A stretch of 34,456 nt of DNA from Lachnospiraceae bacterium (GCA_015057085.1 SVFB01000030.1:1-34456); one strand, 5' to 3'; positions 22,635-32,392 are shown, counted from the stretch's first letter. Notes: generated by a model not told the origin, from the letters alone. Made by a program: numbers and translations.

Positions 22635-24614
22635 TTGGAAAACAGTCATTTGCATTATTTGGAACAGCTTTCGGAACAATATCCAACCATTAGTAAAGCA
22701 TCCGCAGAAATTATTAACTTGCAGGCAATTTTGAATCTTCCGAAAGGAACGGAACATTTCCTTTCTGATATTCACGGAGAATACGAAGCTTTTTCTCATG
22801 TGTTAAAAAACGGTTCGGGAGCCGTGCGCAAGAAAATTGATGATGTATTCGGTCGCAGCTTAAGCGAAGCAGACAAGGCGACGCTTGCCACGGTCATTTA
22901 TTATCCGCGAGAAAAAATCGAGTTGGTAAAAAAGACAGAGGAAGATATGGACGGATGGTACAAGATTACATTGTATCGTTTGATAGAGGTGTGCAAGACC
23001 GTATCTTCAAAATATACAAGATCAAAGGTGCGTAAAATGTTACCGCCGGATTTTGCATATATCATAGAGGAATTAATTACAGAAAAACCAGAGGTGTTAA
23101 ACAAAGAAGCATATTATGATGCGATTGTTGATACCATTGTAAATTTAGGACAGACAGAGGAATTCATCCTCGAATTATCTACATTAATTCAAAATCTTGC
23201 AGTTGATCATCTTCATGTCATCGGAGATATCTACGACAGAGGTCCCGGTGCACATCTGATTATGGATCGTTTGATGTCATATCATTCTGTGGACATTCAG
23301 TGGGGAAATCACGATATTATTTGGATGGGAGCAGCAGTAGGTCAGCTTGCGTGTATCGCAACAGTCATTCGAAACAGTATCCGATATGATAATCTGGATA
23401 TGATAGAGGAAGGTTATGGAATTAATTTGCTCCCGCTTGCAACATTTGCAATGAATACATACGAAAATGACCCTTGTGATATTTTTGTATTTAAGCAACT
23501 GGCGGGGGAAAAACGCAATGTATCGGAATCTACGATGATTCGAAAGATGCATAAGGCAATCGCAATCATTCGTTTTAAGTTGGAAGGGCAGCTGATTAAA
23601 AAGTGGCCGGAGTACGGAATGGATGAGCGACTGTTGTTCGAAAAGATTGATTATGAAAAGGGTACCATTGTGCTGGATGGAAAGGAACATAAGCTAAAAG
23701 ATACGAACTTCCCGACCATTGATCCGAAGGACCCTTATAAATTAACAGAAGAGGAATTAAATGTGATGATGCGCCTGCGCTCATCCTTCCTGCACTGTGA
23801 TAAATTACAGCGTCATATGCGCTTACTCTTGAAGAAAGGGAATATGTATAAGGTTTACAATGGCAATTTGCTTTATCATGGAAGTGTGCCATTGAACGAA
23901 GATGGAACCTTTAGAAAAGTAAATATTTATGGTACGGAATATTGGGGCAAAGAGCTCTTTGATGTATTAGAGTCCTATGTCCGCAAGGCATTCTTTTCGA
24001 CAGATATGAAGGAACAGGAAAAGGGCGCCGACTTGATGTGGTATATTTGGACCGCTCCATATTCACCATTGTATGGACGTAAGAAGATGGCCACTTTTGA
24101 GCGCTATTTCTTAGAAGATGAATCAACCTGGGTAGAGCCGAAGAGCTGCTATTATGATTTGATTCAAAAGCCGGAAATTGCAGATATGATATTGCATGAA
24201 TTCGGACTTTATGGAAACAATATCCATATTATCAATGGGCATGTTCCTGTGCATCGCATGAGGGGCGAGAGTCCTGTTAAGTGCGATGGAAAGGTAATCA
24301 TTATCGATGGCGGATTCTCTCAGACCTATCGTAAGAGAACCGGAATTGCAGGATATACATTGATTTTTAACTCATACGGATTGACTTTGACAGCACATGA
24401 TCCGTTTGAATCCGCTGAGGAAGCGGTAAAGAACGAAATCGACATTGTCTCTAGAAGAGAGGCGGTTGAGCTTTGCGATAAGCGTATTCTCGTAGGAGAT
24501 ACTGATGTGGGCAAGCGAATGAAATCACGCATTCGCGACCTGCGGGAATTGATTAGCGCTTATCAGGAAGGGGCACTTCCGGAATTGGAAGGAGGCACCT
24601 ATATCGCATATTAG
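22635..24614 (+). CDS. fbp: Fructose-1,6-bisphosphatase, class III (Firmicutes type)
   Basis: A 659-residue gluconeogenic enzyme, fructose-1,6-bisphosphate to fructose-6-phosphate. Its length and sequence are those of the Bacillus subtilis class III enzyme, a metallophosphoesterase unrelated to the E. coli form. Motifs are FLSDIHGEYEAF near residue 42, VIGDIYDRGP near 195, WGNHDIIWMGA near 222, and IINGHVPVH near 533. The start is TTG 22635, 5 bases after GGGAGG (22624-22629); no better-placed ATG exists. It is part of a run from the capA-like gene to the histidine kinase with gaps of at most 16 bases. Confidence 0.96.
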   Translation: MENSHLHYLEQLSEQYPTISKASAEIINLQAILNLPKGTEHFLSDIHGEYEAFSHVLKNGSGAVRKKIDDVFGRSLSEADKATLATVIYYPREKIELVKKTEEDMDGWYKITLYRLIEVCKTVSSKYTRSKVRKMLPPDFAYIIEELITEKPEVLNKEAYYDAIVDTIVNLGQTEEFILELSTLIQNLAVDHLHVIGDIYDRGPGAHLIMDRLMSYHSVDIQWGNHDIIWMGAAVGQLACIATVIRNSIRYDNLDMIEEGYGINLLPLATFAMNTYENDPCDIFVFKQLAGEKRNVSESTMIRKMHKAIAIIRFKLEGQLIKKWPEYGMDERLLFEKIDYEKGTIVLDGKEHKLKDTNFPTIDPKDPYKLTEEELNVMMRLRSSFLHCDKLQRHMRLLLKKGNMYKVYNGNLLYHGSVPLNEDGTFRKVNIYGTEYWGKELFDVLESYVRKAFFSTDMKEQEKGADLMWYIWTAPYSPLYGRKKMATFERYFLEDESTWVEPKSCYYDLIQKPEIADMILHEFGLYGNNIHIINGHVPVHRMRGESPVKCDGKVIIIDGGFSQTYRKRTGIAGYTLIFNSYGLTLTAHDPFESAEEAVKNEIDIVSRREAVELCDKRILVGDTDVGKRMKSRIRDLRELISAYQEGALPELEGGTYIAY

Positions 24615-24630
24615 TCCAGAGGTGTTAGAT

Positions 24631-25209
24631 ATGTACGAGGCAGAGGGCCTTTTATTTGAAACAGAAGAGGAAGCAACACAGGCGAGAACGGAAGCGGAGG
24701 GAATCCGCTACATCAAGGAGAGAACGAAGATGGATGATCCTGATGTGATTCTAAACCTGTATAATAATCTTCTCCAAAAACAATTGTTTAAAACAGAAGT
24801 GGGATTAAAATTTCTTTTTGAACTTCAGGAATACCTGGTGACGATTCCTTATATCAAAAGTGAGGATATTAAGCCGATTCCGGCGCGCAAGAATTCTGAA
24901 GCGCAACTTGCTGACTTAAAGAAAAAGCAGGTCGAAAAGAAAATCAAAGAAAAGGAAAACAGAAAGAGAAAGAAAGAAAACCGAGAGTCGAAGAGAAACT
25001 ACCGATTGTGGTTTCGTGTCACAATGTTTTTGACAGTGGTATTATCAGCATGCGTAATTGGGATGTTTGTAATTGCGCTTACCACAAAGCAGACAGATCT
25101 GATTGATTATGAGAATAAGATTTTGGATAAATATTCCTCATGGGAGCAGGAATTGTCTCAGTGGGAAAAGGAACTTTCGGAGAGAGAAGCAAATCTGGAG
25201 GAACAATAA
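24631..25209 (+). CDS. Single-pass membrane protein with coiled coils, unknown
   Basis: A 192-residue protein I do not recognise. An acidic N-terminal part contains a helical block (DPDVILNLYNNLLQKQLFKTEVGLKFLFELQEYL). A very basic coiled coil follows (residues about 94-125, K/E/R-rich), then one membrane helix (about 130-155, FRVTMFLTVVLSACVIGMFVIAL) and a short glutamate-rich helix with repeating S-x-W-E-x-E-L-S units. ATG 24631 is 8 bases after AGAGG; GTG 24622 overlaps that site. The positive residues before the helix place the N-terminus inside. Its stop touches the response regulator start, suggesting a role linked to that two-component system. Confidence 0.75.
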   Translation: MYEAEGLLFETEEEATQARTEAEGIRYIKERTKMDDPDVILNLYNNLLQKQLFKTEVGLKFLFELQEYLVTIPYIKSEDIKPIPARKNSEAQLADLKKKQVEKKIKEKENRKRKKENRESKRNYRLWFRVTMFLTVVLSACVIGMFVIALTTKQTDLIDYENKILDKYSSWEQELSQWEKELSEREANLEEQ

Positions 25210-25893
25210 ATGGATAAGATTAAAATACTAGTTGCGGATGATGAGAGCCGTATGCGTAAGCTGGTGAAGGACTTCTTTGTGAAGAAGGACTTCGAGGTGG
25301 TGGAAGCAGCGGATGGAGAAATGGCCTTGGACTGTTTCTATGAACAAAAAGATATCGCACTTTTGATATTGGATGTTATGATGCCAAAGGTAAATGGCTG
25401 GGAAGTGTGCAGAGAGGTTCGTCAGAGCTCTAAGGTCCCAATCATCATGCTGACAGCAAAAGGCGGCGAAGATGATGAACTAAATGGGTTTGATCTGGGC
25501 GCAGACGAATATATTACCAAGCCGTTTTCACCGAAGATTCTTGTGGCAAGAGCAGAAGCACTTTTAAGAAGAAGCAATATCTTGACAGAGGATGCGGTTA
25601 TTTTGACTTCCGGTGGGATTGAACTCAATAAGACCGGTCATAATGTGAAAGTCGATGGCAAAGATATAGAGCTTAGCTTTAAAGAATTTGAATTGTTGGA
25701 GTACTTCATGGAAAATGAAGGAATTGCCCTATCGAGAGAACGTATTTTGGACAGCGTTTGGGATTATGATTATTTCGGCGATGCCAGAACCATCGATACG
25801 CATGTAAAAAAATTACGAAGCAAAATTGGTGAAAAAGGGGATTATATTAAGACTGTTTGGGGAGTTGGTTATAAGTACAGCACAGGTGAATAA
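25210..25893 (+). CDS. Response regulator, OmpR/PhoB family
   Basis: A 227-residue DNA-binding regulator. The receiver domain has the acidic pair DDE near residue 9, the phosphorylated Asp55 in LLILDVMMPK, the threonine of MLTAKG and Lys104 in ITKPFSP. The C-terminal winged helix is recognisable from LSFKEFELLEYFMEN to DTHVKKLRSKIG and VWGVGYKY. ATG 25210 follows directly on the previous stop, with GGAGG at 25197-25201. The kinase gene starts with no gap, so the pair is a cognate system. Its targets and signal cannot be read from sequence. Confidence 0.96.
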   Translation: MDKIKILVADDESRMRKLVKDFFVKKDFEVVEAADGEMALDCFYEQKDIALLILDVMMPKVNGWEVCREVRQSSKVPIIMLTAKGGEDDELNGFDLGADEYITKPFSPKILVARAEALLRRSNILTEDAVILTSGGIELNKTGHNVKVDGKDIELSFKEFELLEYFMENEGIALSRERILDSVWDYDYFGDARTIDTHVKKLRSKIGEKGDYIKTVWGVGYKYSTGE

Positions 25894-27375
25894 ATGAAAA
25901 AACAACCGCTATTTATACAATTGACCATCACAATGATTGTCCTCGTTGTCATCATTGTCGCAGGAAGCTGGATCCTCAACCAAACACAATTGGAAGAATA
26001 TTATGTAAAAGAAAAGCTGGGGGATTTGATAGAAGCCTACGGTACGATTGATACTGCCGAAACCGAGGGAATATTAAGTTCGTCTGACTTTGATGTCACC
26101 TTCGAAAAGTTATGTGCAGCAGGCAATTTTAATATTCTTGTTCTGCAAGAGGGCTCTGGCATCATTCGCTCAAATAGCAGTTCTGATTTTGCTGCGATGC
26201 AGATGAATGAACTGTATTATGGAACAGGAAAGGAAGATGAGCAGATTCTCTACGAAACTTCCCTGTATAAGATTGAGCGCAGAAACGACAAGCGTATGCA
26301 AACGGAATATCTGATGCTTTGGGGCTATTTGTCGGATGAAAGCTTAATTTTGATTCGTACGCCTCTGGAAAGTATCAAGGAAAGCGCGAATATTTCACTT
26401 CGATTTTTCTCAGTGGTTGCAGTGGGCGCATTGCTGATCAGTATTGTCATGATTTTGCTTTTGTCGAGACAAATCTCGAAGCCGATTCGCAATTTAACGG
26501 AAATTGCTTATCGGATGTCAAGATTAGATTTTGAAGCACAATATCTGACATCTCCCTTTGTGAGCAAAGAGATAGAAACCCTTGGCTATTCCATGAATGA
26601 AATGTCGGAGAATCTGGAACATGCCATTGCAGATTTAAAAATCGCAAATAATGAATTGCAAAGAGATATTCAAAAAAAAGAAGAAATTGATTCGATGAGA
26701 AAAGAATTTCTTTCTAATGTATCTCATGAATTAAAGACACCTTTGGCACTCATCTCCGGTTATGCGGAAGGCTTGAAAGACAATATAAACGAAGACCAGG
26801 AAAGCCGTGATTTCTACTGTGAAGTCATCATCGACGAAGCGGAAAAGATGAATCAAATGGTAAAGCAGCTTTTGTCATTGAACCAGTTAGAATTTGGAAA
26901 TAATCAATTGGAAATTGACCGGTTTGATATGACAGAACTGGTAAAAGGGGTGGTATCAGCCAACTCGCTTTTGGCGGAACAGTCCGGCGCCACCATTGTC
27001 TTTGAAGAAACAAAGCCGAAATATATTTGGGCAGACGAATTTAAAGTGGAGCAGGTGATGACGAACTTTATGACGAATGCCATTCATCATTGCGAAGGAG
27101 AAAAGCGTATTATCGTTAAGTATCAAGAGCATGATGGACTTTTAAGAGTATGTGTATTTAACACAGGAAAACCGATTCCTGATGAGGCAATTGATCGCCT
27201 TTGGGAAAAATTTTATAAGGTGGATAAGGCCAGAACACGTGAATATGGCGGAAGCGGAATTGGTCTGTCCATTGTAAAAGCGATTATGGATTCTCATAAC
27301 AAAGCCTGCGGAGTGAACAATTATTCCGATGGGGTTGAATTTTGGGCTGAATTTGATTGCAACCTTGATAAATAA
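25894..27375 (+). CDS. Membrane sensor histidine kinase
   Basis: A 493-residue kinase with a first membrane helix (about residues 8-28), an extracytoplasmic sensor domain (30-165), a second helix (about 171-191), a HAMP linker, and a dimerisation/phosphoacceptor helix with His278 in SNVSHELKTPLALISGYAEGL. The ATPase domain has the N box (MTNFMTNAIHH), G1-like and G2 (GGSGIGLSIVKAIM) boxes. It autophosphorylates and passes phosphate to the regulator encoded immediately upstream. The sensor domain is of unrecognised type. The lipoprotein gene at 27449 follows closely and may be a target or partner. Confidence 0.96.
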   Translation: MKKQPLFIQLTITMIVLVVIIVAGSWILNQTQLEEYYVKEKLGDLIEAYGTIDTAETEGILSSSDFDVTFEKLCAAGNFNILVLQEGSGIIRSNSSSDFAAMQMNELYYGTGKEDEQILYETSLYKIERRNDKRMQTEYLMLWGYLSDESLILIRTPLESIKESANISLRFFSVVAVGALLISIVMILLLSRQISKPIRNLTEIAYRMSRLDFEAQYLTSPFVSKEIETLGYSMNEMSENLEHAIADLKIANNELQRDIQKKEEIDSMRKEFLSNVSHELKTPLALISGYAEGLKDNINEDQESRDFYCEVIIDEAEKMNQMVKQLLSLNQLEFGNNQLEIDRFDMTELVKGVVSANSLLAEQSGATIVFEETKPKYIWADEFKVEQVMTNFMTNAIHHCEGEKRIIVKYQEHDGLLRVCVFNTGKPIPDEAIDRLWEKFYKVDKARTREYGGSGIGLSIVKAIMDSHNKACGVNNYSDGVEFWAEFDCNLDK

Positions 27376-27448
27376 GGTGTTGCTATCAAAAATGAAATAT
27401 GTTAACATACTTTTATATAGGAATAAAGTATCAGAAAACGGGTTGAAT

Positions 27449-28153
27449 ATGAAGCATAAAAAGATAGGAGCTTTGCTCATAGCCCTGGTTTTAGGGGCGA
27501 CTCTAACCGGATGCGGTACGCCGTTGTATTCTATGACAGATGAAGAATACAATTTGGTAGTCGCCTATGCTGCGGAATCCGTCTCGAAATTCAATGTTTA
27601 TCAAAACGACGGGGTTGTCGTGATTGATCCTGAAGAACTCGAAGACGAGGAAGAAACAGAATCAGAGACTGAAGAGACAACTGAAAACAGTGGAAATACT
27701 CAGATACGGCCGGGAGAAGGCGATACAGAGAATTCCGAAGCAACAGGTGATGCGGTCACCATAACGGAAGCACTGGGATTGCCGAGTTCGATTTCCTATA
27801 CCTATAAGGGAAAAGAGGTCGCGGATCACTATTCCGAACCGGCGGGCTCTGTGACTGCTGATTCCGGAAAGACATTTGTGATTCTAACCTTTACGCTGGA
27901 AGCAACAGAGGATACCGATATTGATCTGTTTTCCATGAGCCCTCGATTTACTTTGAAGGCTAACGGAAAAGAAACCACGCAAAAGGTTTCACTTCTGACC
28001 ACTGATTTGGCTACATATATCGGTACTGTAAAGGGCCAAAGTTCTCAGGATGTTGTAATTTTATTTGAGATGAGTGAGGACGATGCAAATAATGTATCGG
28101 ATTTTACACTTGAAGTAACTGTAGATAGCAAAACAAGTTTGATAAAATTGTAG
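27449..28153 (+). CDS. Lipoprotein with acidic linker, unknown function
   Basis: A 234-residue lipoprotein. The signal (MKHKKIGALLIALVLGATLTGC) ends in a proper lipobox (LTGC). A very acidic Glu/Thr-rich linker spans about residues 65-110, then comes a single globular domain with strand-like segments (KTFVILTFTLEATEDTDIDLF) resembling the immunoglobulin-like domain of DUF4352-type lipoproteins; this likeness is by eye. No catalytic residues stand out. It starts 73 bases after the histidine kinase with a poor ribosome site. TTGCTA and TAACAT with a 17-base gap (27381-27409) might be a weak promoter. Confidence 0.75.
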   Translation: MKHKKIGALLIALVLGATLTGCGTPLYSMTDEEYNLVVAYAAESVSKFNVYQNDGVVVIDPEELEDEEETESETEETTENSGNTQIRPGEGDTENSEATGDAVTITEALGLPSSISYTYKGKEVADHYSEPAGSVTADSGKTFVILTFTLEATEDTDIDLFSMSPRFTLKANGKETTQKVSLLTTDLATYIGTVKGQSSQDVVILFEMSEDDANNVSDFTLEVTVDSKTSLIKL

Positions 28154-28190
28154 AAATTTATCAAAATATTGAATCAAATATTTCTTGTTA

Positions 28191-28199
28191 TGTTATAAT
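28191..28199 (+). promoter_or_regulatory. Extended -10 promoter of cheV
   Basis: TGTTATAAT, a perfect -10 with TGn extension. The nearest -35-like TTGAAT is 19 bases away, too far to be convincing. No SigD-type (GCCGATAT) box is seen. Confidence 0.55.
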
Positions 28200-28232
28200 A
28201 TATAAAGATTAAGGAAATTGTGGAGGGTGACT

Positions 28233-29138
28233 ATGGATACAAATATTCTTTTGGAATCCGGAACAAACGAACTCGAGATTTTAGAGTTTACACTTGCGAA
28301 TAATCATTATGGAATCAACGTTGCTAAGATTCGCGAAATCTTACAATATCAGCCGGTAACTCCGGTACCGAATACACATCCAAGTGTTGAGGGAATCTTC
28401 ATGCCGCGTGATACGATGATTACCGTCATCAATTTGAGACAATGTCTGGGATTGCCGGACTCAGAAGACGAAGGTTTGTTCATTATTACAAACTTTAATA
28501 AATTGGATATCGCCTTCCATGTGGATCAGGTAATCGGAATTCATCGTGTATCATGGGAAGAGATTATTAAACCTGATTCAACCATCAATAGTGAAGAAGG
28601 TAGCGTTTCTACCGGTGTCATCAAGATGGAAGACAAATTGGTTGTAATCTTGGATTTCGAGTCAATTGTATCAGGTATTAGCCCTGAGACAGGACTTAGA
28701 ACTTCAGATGTGGATCATATGGTTGAGCGCGAGAGAAGCGATTCTACAATCCTGATTGCAGAAGATTCGCCATTGCTTAGCCGTTTGATTACAGACTGCT
28801 TGAGAAAAGCTGGTTATGATAAGTTAATCATTAACAATGATGGCCAGGAAGCATGGGATAAATTGAGTGAGTTCAAAGCAGAAGGAACTGCATTGCAGAA
28901 AGTGCAATGTATCATCACTGATATTGAGATGCCTCGTATGGATGGACATCGCCTGACAAAATTAGTGAAATCTGATGACGAATTAAAGAAGATTCCACTG
29001 ATTATCTTCTCATCCCTTGTAAATGACGAAATGAGACGTAAGGGTGAGCAGCTTGGAGCCGACGCGCAGCTTACTAAGCCGGAAATCGGACAGCTGGTTG
29101 AGGCAATCGACAACTTGATTGACAACGCAGCCGTATAA
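28233..29138 (+). CDS. cheV: Chemotaxis coupling protein CheV
   Basis: A 301-residue protein joining a CheW domain (residues about 12-155, with EILEFTLANNHYGINVAKIREIL and GIFMPRDTMITVINLR) to a receiver domain (about 175-298). The receiver has the acidic pocket AEDS, phosphorylated Asp230 in CIITDIEMPRMDG, and a threonine-lysine end (LTKPE). CheV links chemoreceptors to CheA and tunes adaptation in Bacillus. ATG 28233 is 5 bases after GGAGGG. It stands apart from other chemotaxis genes, next to a membrane protein of unknown role, and implies a motile cell. Confidence 0.95.
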   Translation: MDTNILLESGTNELEILEFTLANNHYGINVAKIREILQYQPVTPVPNTHPSVEGIFMPRDTMITVINLRQCLGLPDSEDEGLFIITNFNKLDIAFHVDQVIGIHRVSWEEIIKPDSTINSEEGSVSTGVIKMEDKLVVILDFESIVSGISPETGLRTSDVDHMVERERSDSTILIAEDSPLLSRLITDCLRKAGYDKLIINNDGQEAWDKLSEFKAEGTALQKVQCIITDIEMPRMDGHRLTKLVKSDDELKKIPLIIFSSLVNDEMRRKGEQLGADAQLTKPEIGQLVEAIDNLIDNAAV

Positions 29139-29153
29139 TTACATGAAAATGAT

Positions 29154-29187
29154 AAAAGAGGATGTGGTATAAATCACATCCTCTTTT
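29154..29187 (+). terminator. Terminator after cheV
   Basis: AAAAGAGGATGTG pairs with CACATCCTCTTTT (8-base loop). The T run is only four, and GAGG of the next ribosome site follows at once, so read-through or attenuation is possible. Confidence 0.75.
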
Positions 29188-29197
29188 GAGGTATTTT

Positions 29198-30994
29198 ATG
29201 AGTAACAAAGCATCCGAGAATTATTTAGATGAATTACTATATTCGCTTAACGGAAATGGCACTTCACCTCAGCCGGAGCCAAAAAAGCCGGAGGAGACAA
29301 AAGAGCCTGTTTTTGATGCGCCGGAAACAAGTGATGATGATTTCCTGAAGAGTTTTGAAGAAGAGATGGGCTTTTCGGATGATGATTTTTTAGCTGAATT
29401 TGATGCCGATTTAGGAATTACCCATGATGGCGGAAAACGCGATATGGGTTCCTATGATCCGGATGATGATTTATTCGCAGAATTGGATATGGCATTGTCG
29501 GAATCCAGACAAACAGATTCACATGATGATATTAACGATTTGTTCAATGAAATTGATGAATCTGAGCCATTTGTAGCGCCGGATGCGCCTGCTCCGGAAG
29601 CAGTTTCGCCGGAATCAGTTTCACCGAAAGAAGTTTCACCAGAAAAAGTTTCACCGGAAGTTGCTGAATCGGAGGCATCTGCGCCGGATACAATTTCGAT
29701 AGAGTCAGGAGCGGCAGAATCGCAGGATGCAGCAACGCAAACAGAGGATGCACTGCCTGAAATTCAGATGCCGGAGGAATTGTTTGAAGAGGGTGATTTA
29801 AACAGCAAAGAGACAGAATTTCAGCAGGTTGAACCTGAAGAGCTTCCTCTTACAGAGGCTGGAGAACCGGATTTGGCCGGCGTATCTGCAGATGATTTGC
29901 TGGATATGCTTTCAGAGACTGATGGCATGGAAGGAATCGGAGATTTGCTTTCGAAAGATGAAGCAGGCACCGCAGTTGATACAGAAGATGCGATCGGAGC
30001 ATTTGCGGATAAGGAAATGAATCCGCAGGATGGAGAAGAAAACAAGGGTATCGAAGAAGAAGAGCCTGAGGACGGCAAGAAGAAAAAGAAGCGTAAGAAA
30101 AAAGAGAAGAAGAAAAAAGATTCTGAGCAGGATACACCGAAGGCAGATAATTTCTTTACACGTTTGCTAAAGAAGTTATTTGAATCGGAAGAAGATCTGA
30201 TTGAAGATGAGGCTGCCGGAGTTCTTCCAATGGATGGTCCGGGAGTTGAAGAACTTTCGGAAGAGAATATGGCGCTTTTGCGCGAATTAGAAGGCGCAGA
30301 TGCGGCTAACGCGGACAAGGAAGAAGACGGCAAGAAGAAGAAAAAAGAGAAAAAACAAAAGAAAGAAAAGCCGAAGAAAGAGAAGAAAGAAAAACCGAAA
30401 AAAGAAAAGAAACCAAAGGCACCGAAAGAACCAAAGGAAAAGGGCAAACCGCTTCCGAAGAAGCCGGTTATCTTTATTACATTATTGGGTGTTTCCATCG
30501 GAGTGATGGTTATGGTTGCTACCAATCTTTCCGGTTATACTGTTCCGTTTAGTCAGGCGAAGAGTCTCTTTAATACAGGCGCTTCCGACCCGGCAAATTA
30601 TGTAGCTGCCTTCGAAAAAATTGATGGAATGAAAATTAAAAAAGGTGATATGGAATTCTATAATCGAGCTTTGATTATGGCAGAAGTATCCAGTGAATAT
30701 GAGCACTATTTAGTTTTCAAGAATGCAAATGAGCAGAATATGTCAAATTCAATGCAGGTAGAGGCCTTTGATGCTTTGGTATGCGCAGCAGGACGTTATC
30801 AGGCGAACATTGAAGGTGCATCCGAGTATGATTGTGTGACAGAGCTTGAAAATTTAGGGGCTCTGATTTCAGATGCGTTAAAGACAGATTATAATATGAC
30901 TCTCGAAGATGCATATGAGATTTACGGAGCGAGAACCAGAAAAGCATATACTATATTGATTTATCAGAAATTAAAGGAATTAGGTTTATATTAA
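29198..30994 (+). CDS. Large disordered single-pass membrane protein with repeated acidic motifs
   Basis: A 598-residue protein of no family I know. Residues 1-420 are acidic and low in complexity. They contain about five copies of an acidic D-D-[FL]-[FL]-x-x-[FLM] motif (DDDFLKSFEEEM near 47, DDDFLAEFDADL near 63, DDDLFAELDMAL near 90, NDLFNEIDE near 111, ADDLLDMLSET near 231). They also hold a VSPE/VSPK repeat (about 135-155) and two lysine runs (about 292-310 and 375-421). One membrane helix (about 425-445) and a C-terminal helical domain follow; the lysines place the long part in the cytoplasm. ATG 29198 follows GAGG. It sits between cheV and hisH. Confidence 0.8.
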   Translation: MSNKASENYLDELLYSLNGNGTSPQPEPKKPEETKEPVFDAPETSDDDFLKSFEEEMGFSDDDFLAEFDADLGITHDGGKRDMGSYDPDDDLFAELDMALSESRQTDSHDDINDLFNEIDESEPFVAPDAPAPEAVSPESVSPKEVSPEKVSPEVAESEASAPDTISIESGAAESQDAATQTEDALPEIQMPEELFEEGDLNSKETEFQQVEPEELPLTEAGEPDLAGVSADDLLDMLSETDGMEGIGDLLSKDEAGTAVDTEDAIGAFADKEMNPQDGEENKGIEEEEPEDGKKKKKRKKKEKKKKDSEQDTPKADNFFTRLLKKLFESEEDLIEDEAAGVLPMDGPGVEELSEENMALLRELEGADAANADKEEDGKKKKKEKKQKKEKPKKEKKEKPKKEKKPKAPKEPKEKGKPLPKKPVIFITLLGVSIGVMVMVATNLSGYTVPFSQAKSLFNTGASDPANYVAAFEKIDGMKIKKGDMEFYNRALIMAEVSSEYEHYLVFKNANEQNMSNSMQVEAFDALVCAAGRYQANIEGASEYDCVTELENLGALISDALKTDYNMTLEDAYEIYGARTRKAYTILIYQKLKELGLY

Positions 30995-30995
30995 A

Positions 30996-31601
30996 ATGAT
31001 AGCAATCATCGATTATGACGCAGGAAATTTGAAAAGTGTCGAAAAGGCACTTGTATCGATGGGACAGGAATGTACCGTGACAAGAGACAGAAAGGAAATT
31101 CTATCAGCGGACAGAGTAATTCTGCCGGGAGTAGGAGCCTTTGGAGATGCAATCGCACATCTTAAGAAATATGAGTTAGATAAGGTTGTGCATGAAGTCG
31201 TTGAAAGCAATAAGCCGTTTTTGGGTATCTGCTTAGGTCTTCAACTTCTATTTCAAGGAAGTGAGGAATCCGGTGGAGTCGAAGGTTTAGGCTTATTGGA
31301 TGGCGATATTATACGTATTCCGGATGCACCGGATTTAAAGATTCCGCATATCGGATGGAATTCGTTAAAACTGCAAAATAACGGTCGGTTGTTTCAAAAT
31401 TTTACAGGGGAACCATATGTATACTTTGTGCATTCTTATTATTTGAAGGCAAAGGATCCGCAGATTGTAAAAGCAACCACGGAATATAGCACTTTAATTC
31501 ATGCATCCGTGGAAAAGGATAATATTTTTGCATGTCAGTTCCATCCGGAAAAGAGTGGAAGTGTGGGTCTTCAGATTTTAAAGAATTTTACGGGAGTGTA
31601 A
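30996..31601 (+). CDS. hisH: Imidazole glycerol phosphate synthase, glutaminase subunit (HisH)
   Basis: A 201-residue class I glutamine amidotransferase that supplies ammonia to HisF for the fifth step of histidine synthesis. The triad is visible: Cys79 in GICLGLQLL, His183 and Glu185 in CQFHPEKSG. The oxyanion segment PGVGAFGDA is near residue 49. It begins one base after the stop of the membrane protein gene, with a poor ribosome site, so its translation may be coupled. hisF follows at one base. Confidence 0.96.
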   Translation: MIAIIDYDAGNLKSVEKALVSMGQECTVTRDRKEILSADRVILPGVGAFGDAIAHLKKYELDKVVHEVVESNKPFLGICLGLQLLFQGSEESGGVEGLGLLDGDIIRIPDAPDLKIPHIGWNSLKLQNNGRLFQNFTGEPYVYFVHSYYLKAKDPQIVKATTEYSTLIHASVEKDNIFACQFHPEKSGSVGLQILKNFTGV

Positions 31602-31602
31602 T

Positions 31603-32364
31603 ATGTTTACCAAAAGAATTATTCCTTGCCTGGACGTCAATGAAGGACGTGTGGTTAAGGGCGTGAACTTTGTAAATTTAAGAGATGCCGGAGATCCGGT
31701 TGAAATTGCAGCTGCTTATGACAAGGCCGGTGCTGATGAAGTGGTATTTTTGGATATCACAGCATCTTCTGATAACCGCGGAACTGTCGTGGATATGGTA
31801 AGAAAAGTTGCGGAACGTGTTTTTATCCCTTTTACTGTGGGCGGAGGAATCCGAACGGTAGAAGATTTTAAGGTGCTCTTGCGCGAGGGCGCAGATAAGA
31901 TTTCGATTAATTCATCCGCAATCAATACGCCGGAATTAATTGGAAATGCAGCAGATAAATTTGGAAGCCAATGCGTAGTTGTGGCAATCGATGCCAGACG
32001 TAGGGCAGATGGAAGCGGCTGGAATGTTTACAAAAACGGCGGTCGTGTGGATACAGGTTTAGATGCGATTGAATGGGCAGCAAAGGTAAATGCCTTAGGC
32101 GCCGGCGAAATCCTTTTGACAAGCATGGATTGCGATGGAACGAAGGCAGGATATGATATTGAATTGACCAGACAAATTGCTGAGACTGTATCGATTCCGG
32201 TGATTGCATCCGGCGGTGCAGGTACGTTGGAGCATTTTTATGATGCTTTAACAGAAGGCAAGGCAGATGCTGCCTTGGCTGCATCCTTATTCCATTATAA
32301 AGAATTGGAAATCAATGAAGTGAAGCGCTATTTGCAAGGACGAGGCGTTTCGGTTCGATTATAA
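31603..32364 (+). CDS. hisF: Imidazole glycerol phosphate synthase, cyclase subunit (HisF)
   Basis: A 253-residue (beta-alpha)8 barrel that closes the imidazole ring, giving imidazole glycerol phosphate and AICAR; the AICAR feeds back into the purine route at the left of the window. Catalytic Asp11 ([10 protein letters not shown]) and Asp130 (VVAIDARR) are in their standard positions. Phosphate-binding GGGIRT and SGGAGT loops are present. It forms a heterodimer with HisH. The other his genes are not in the window. Confidence 0.97.
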   Translation: MFTKRIIPCLDVNEGRVVKGVNFVNLRDAGDPVEIAAAYDKAGADEVVFLDITASSDNRGTVVDMVRKVAERVFIPFTVGGGIRTVEDFKVLLREGADKISINSSAINTPELIGNAADKFGSQCVVVAIDARRRADGSGWNVYKNGGRVDTGLDAIEWAAKVNALGAGEILLTSMDCDGTKAGYDIELTRQIAETVSIPVIASGGAGTLEHFYDALTEGKADAALAASLFHYKELEINEVKRYLQGRGVSVRL

Positions 32365-32392
32365 AAAATTAGAACGACTGAAAGTTATCAAG

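Noticed and set aside
29821-30525. 234-codon Ser/Phe-rich frame on the minus strand
   Set aside because: It mirrors the Glu/Lys-rich low-complexity codons of the scaffold gene on the plus strand; no ribosome site, and biased composition explains the long open frame.
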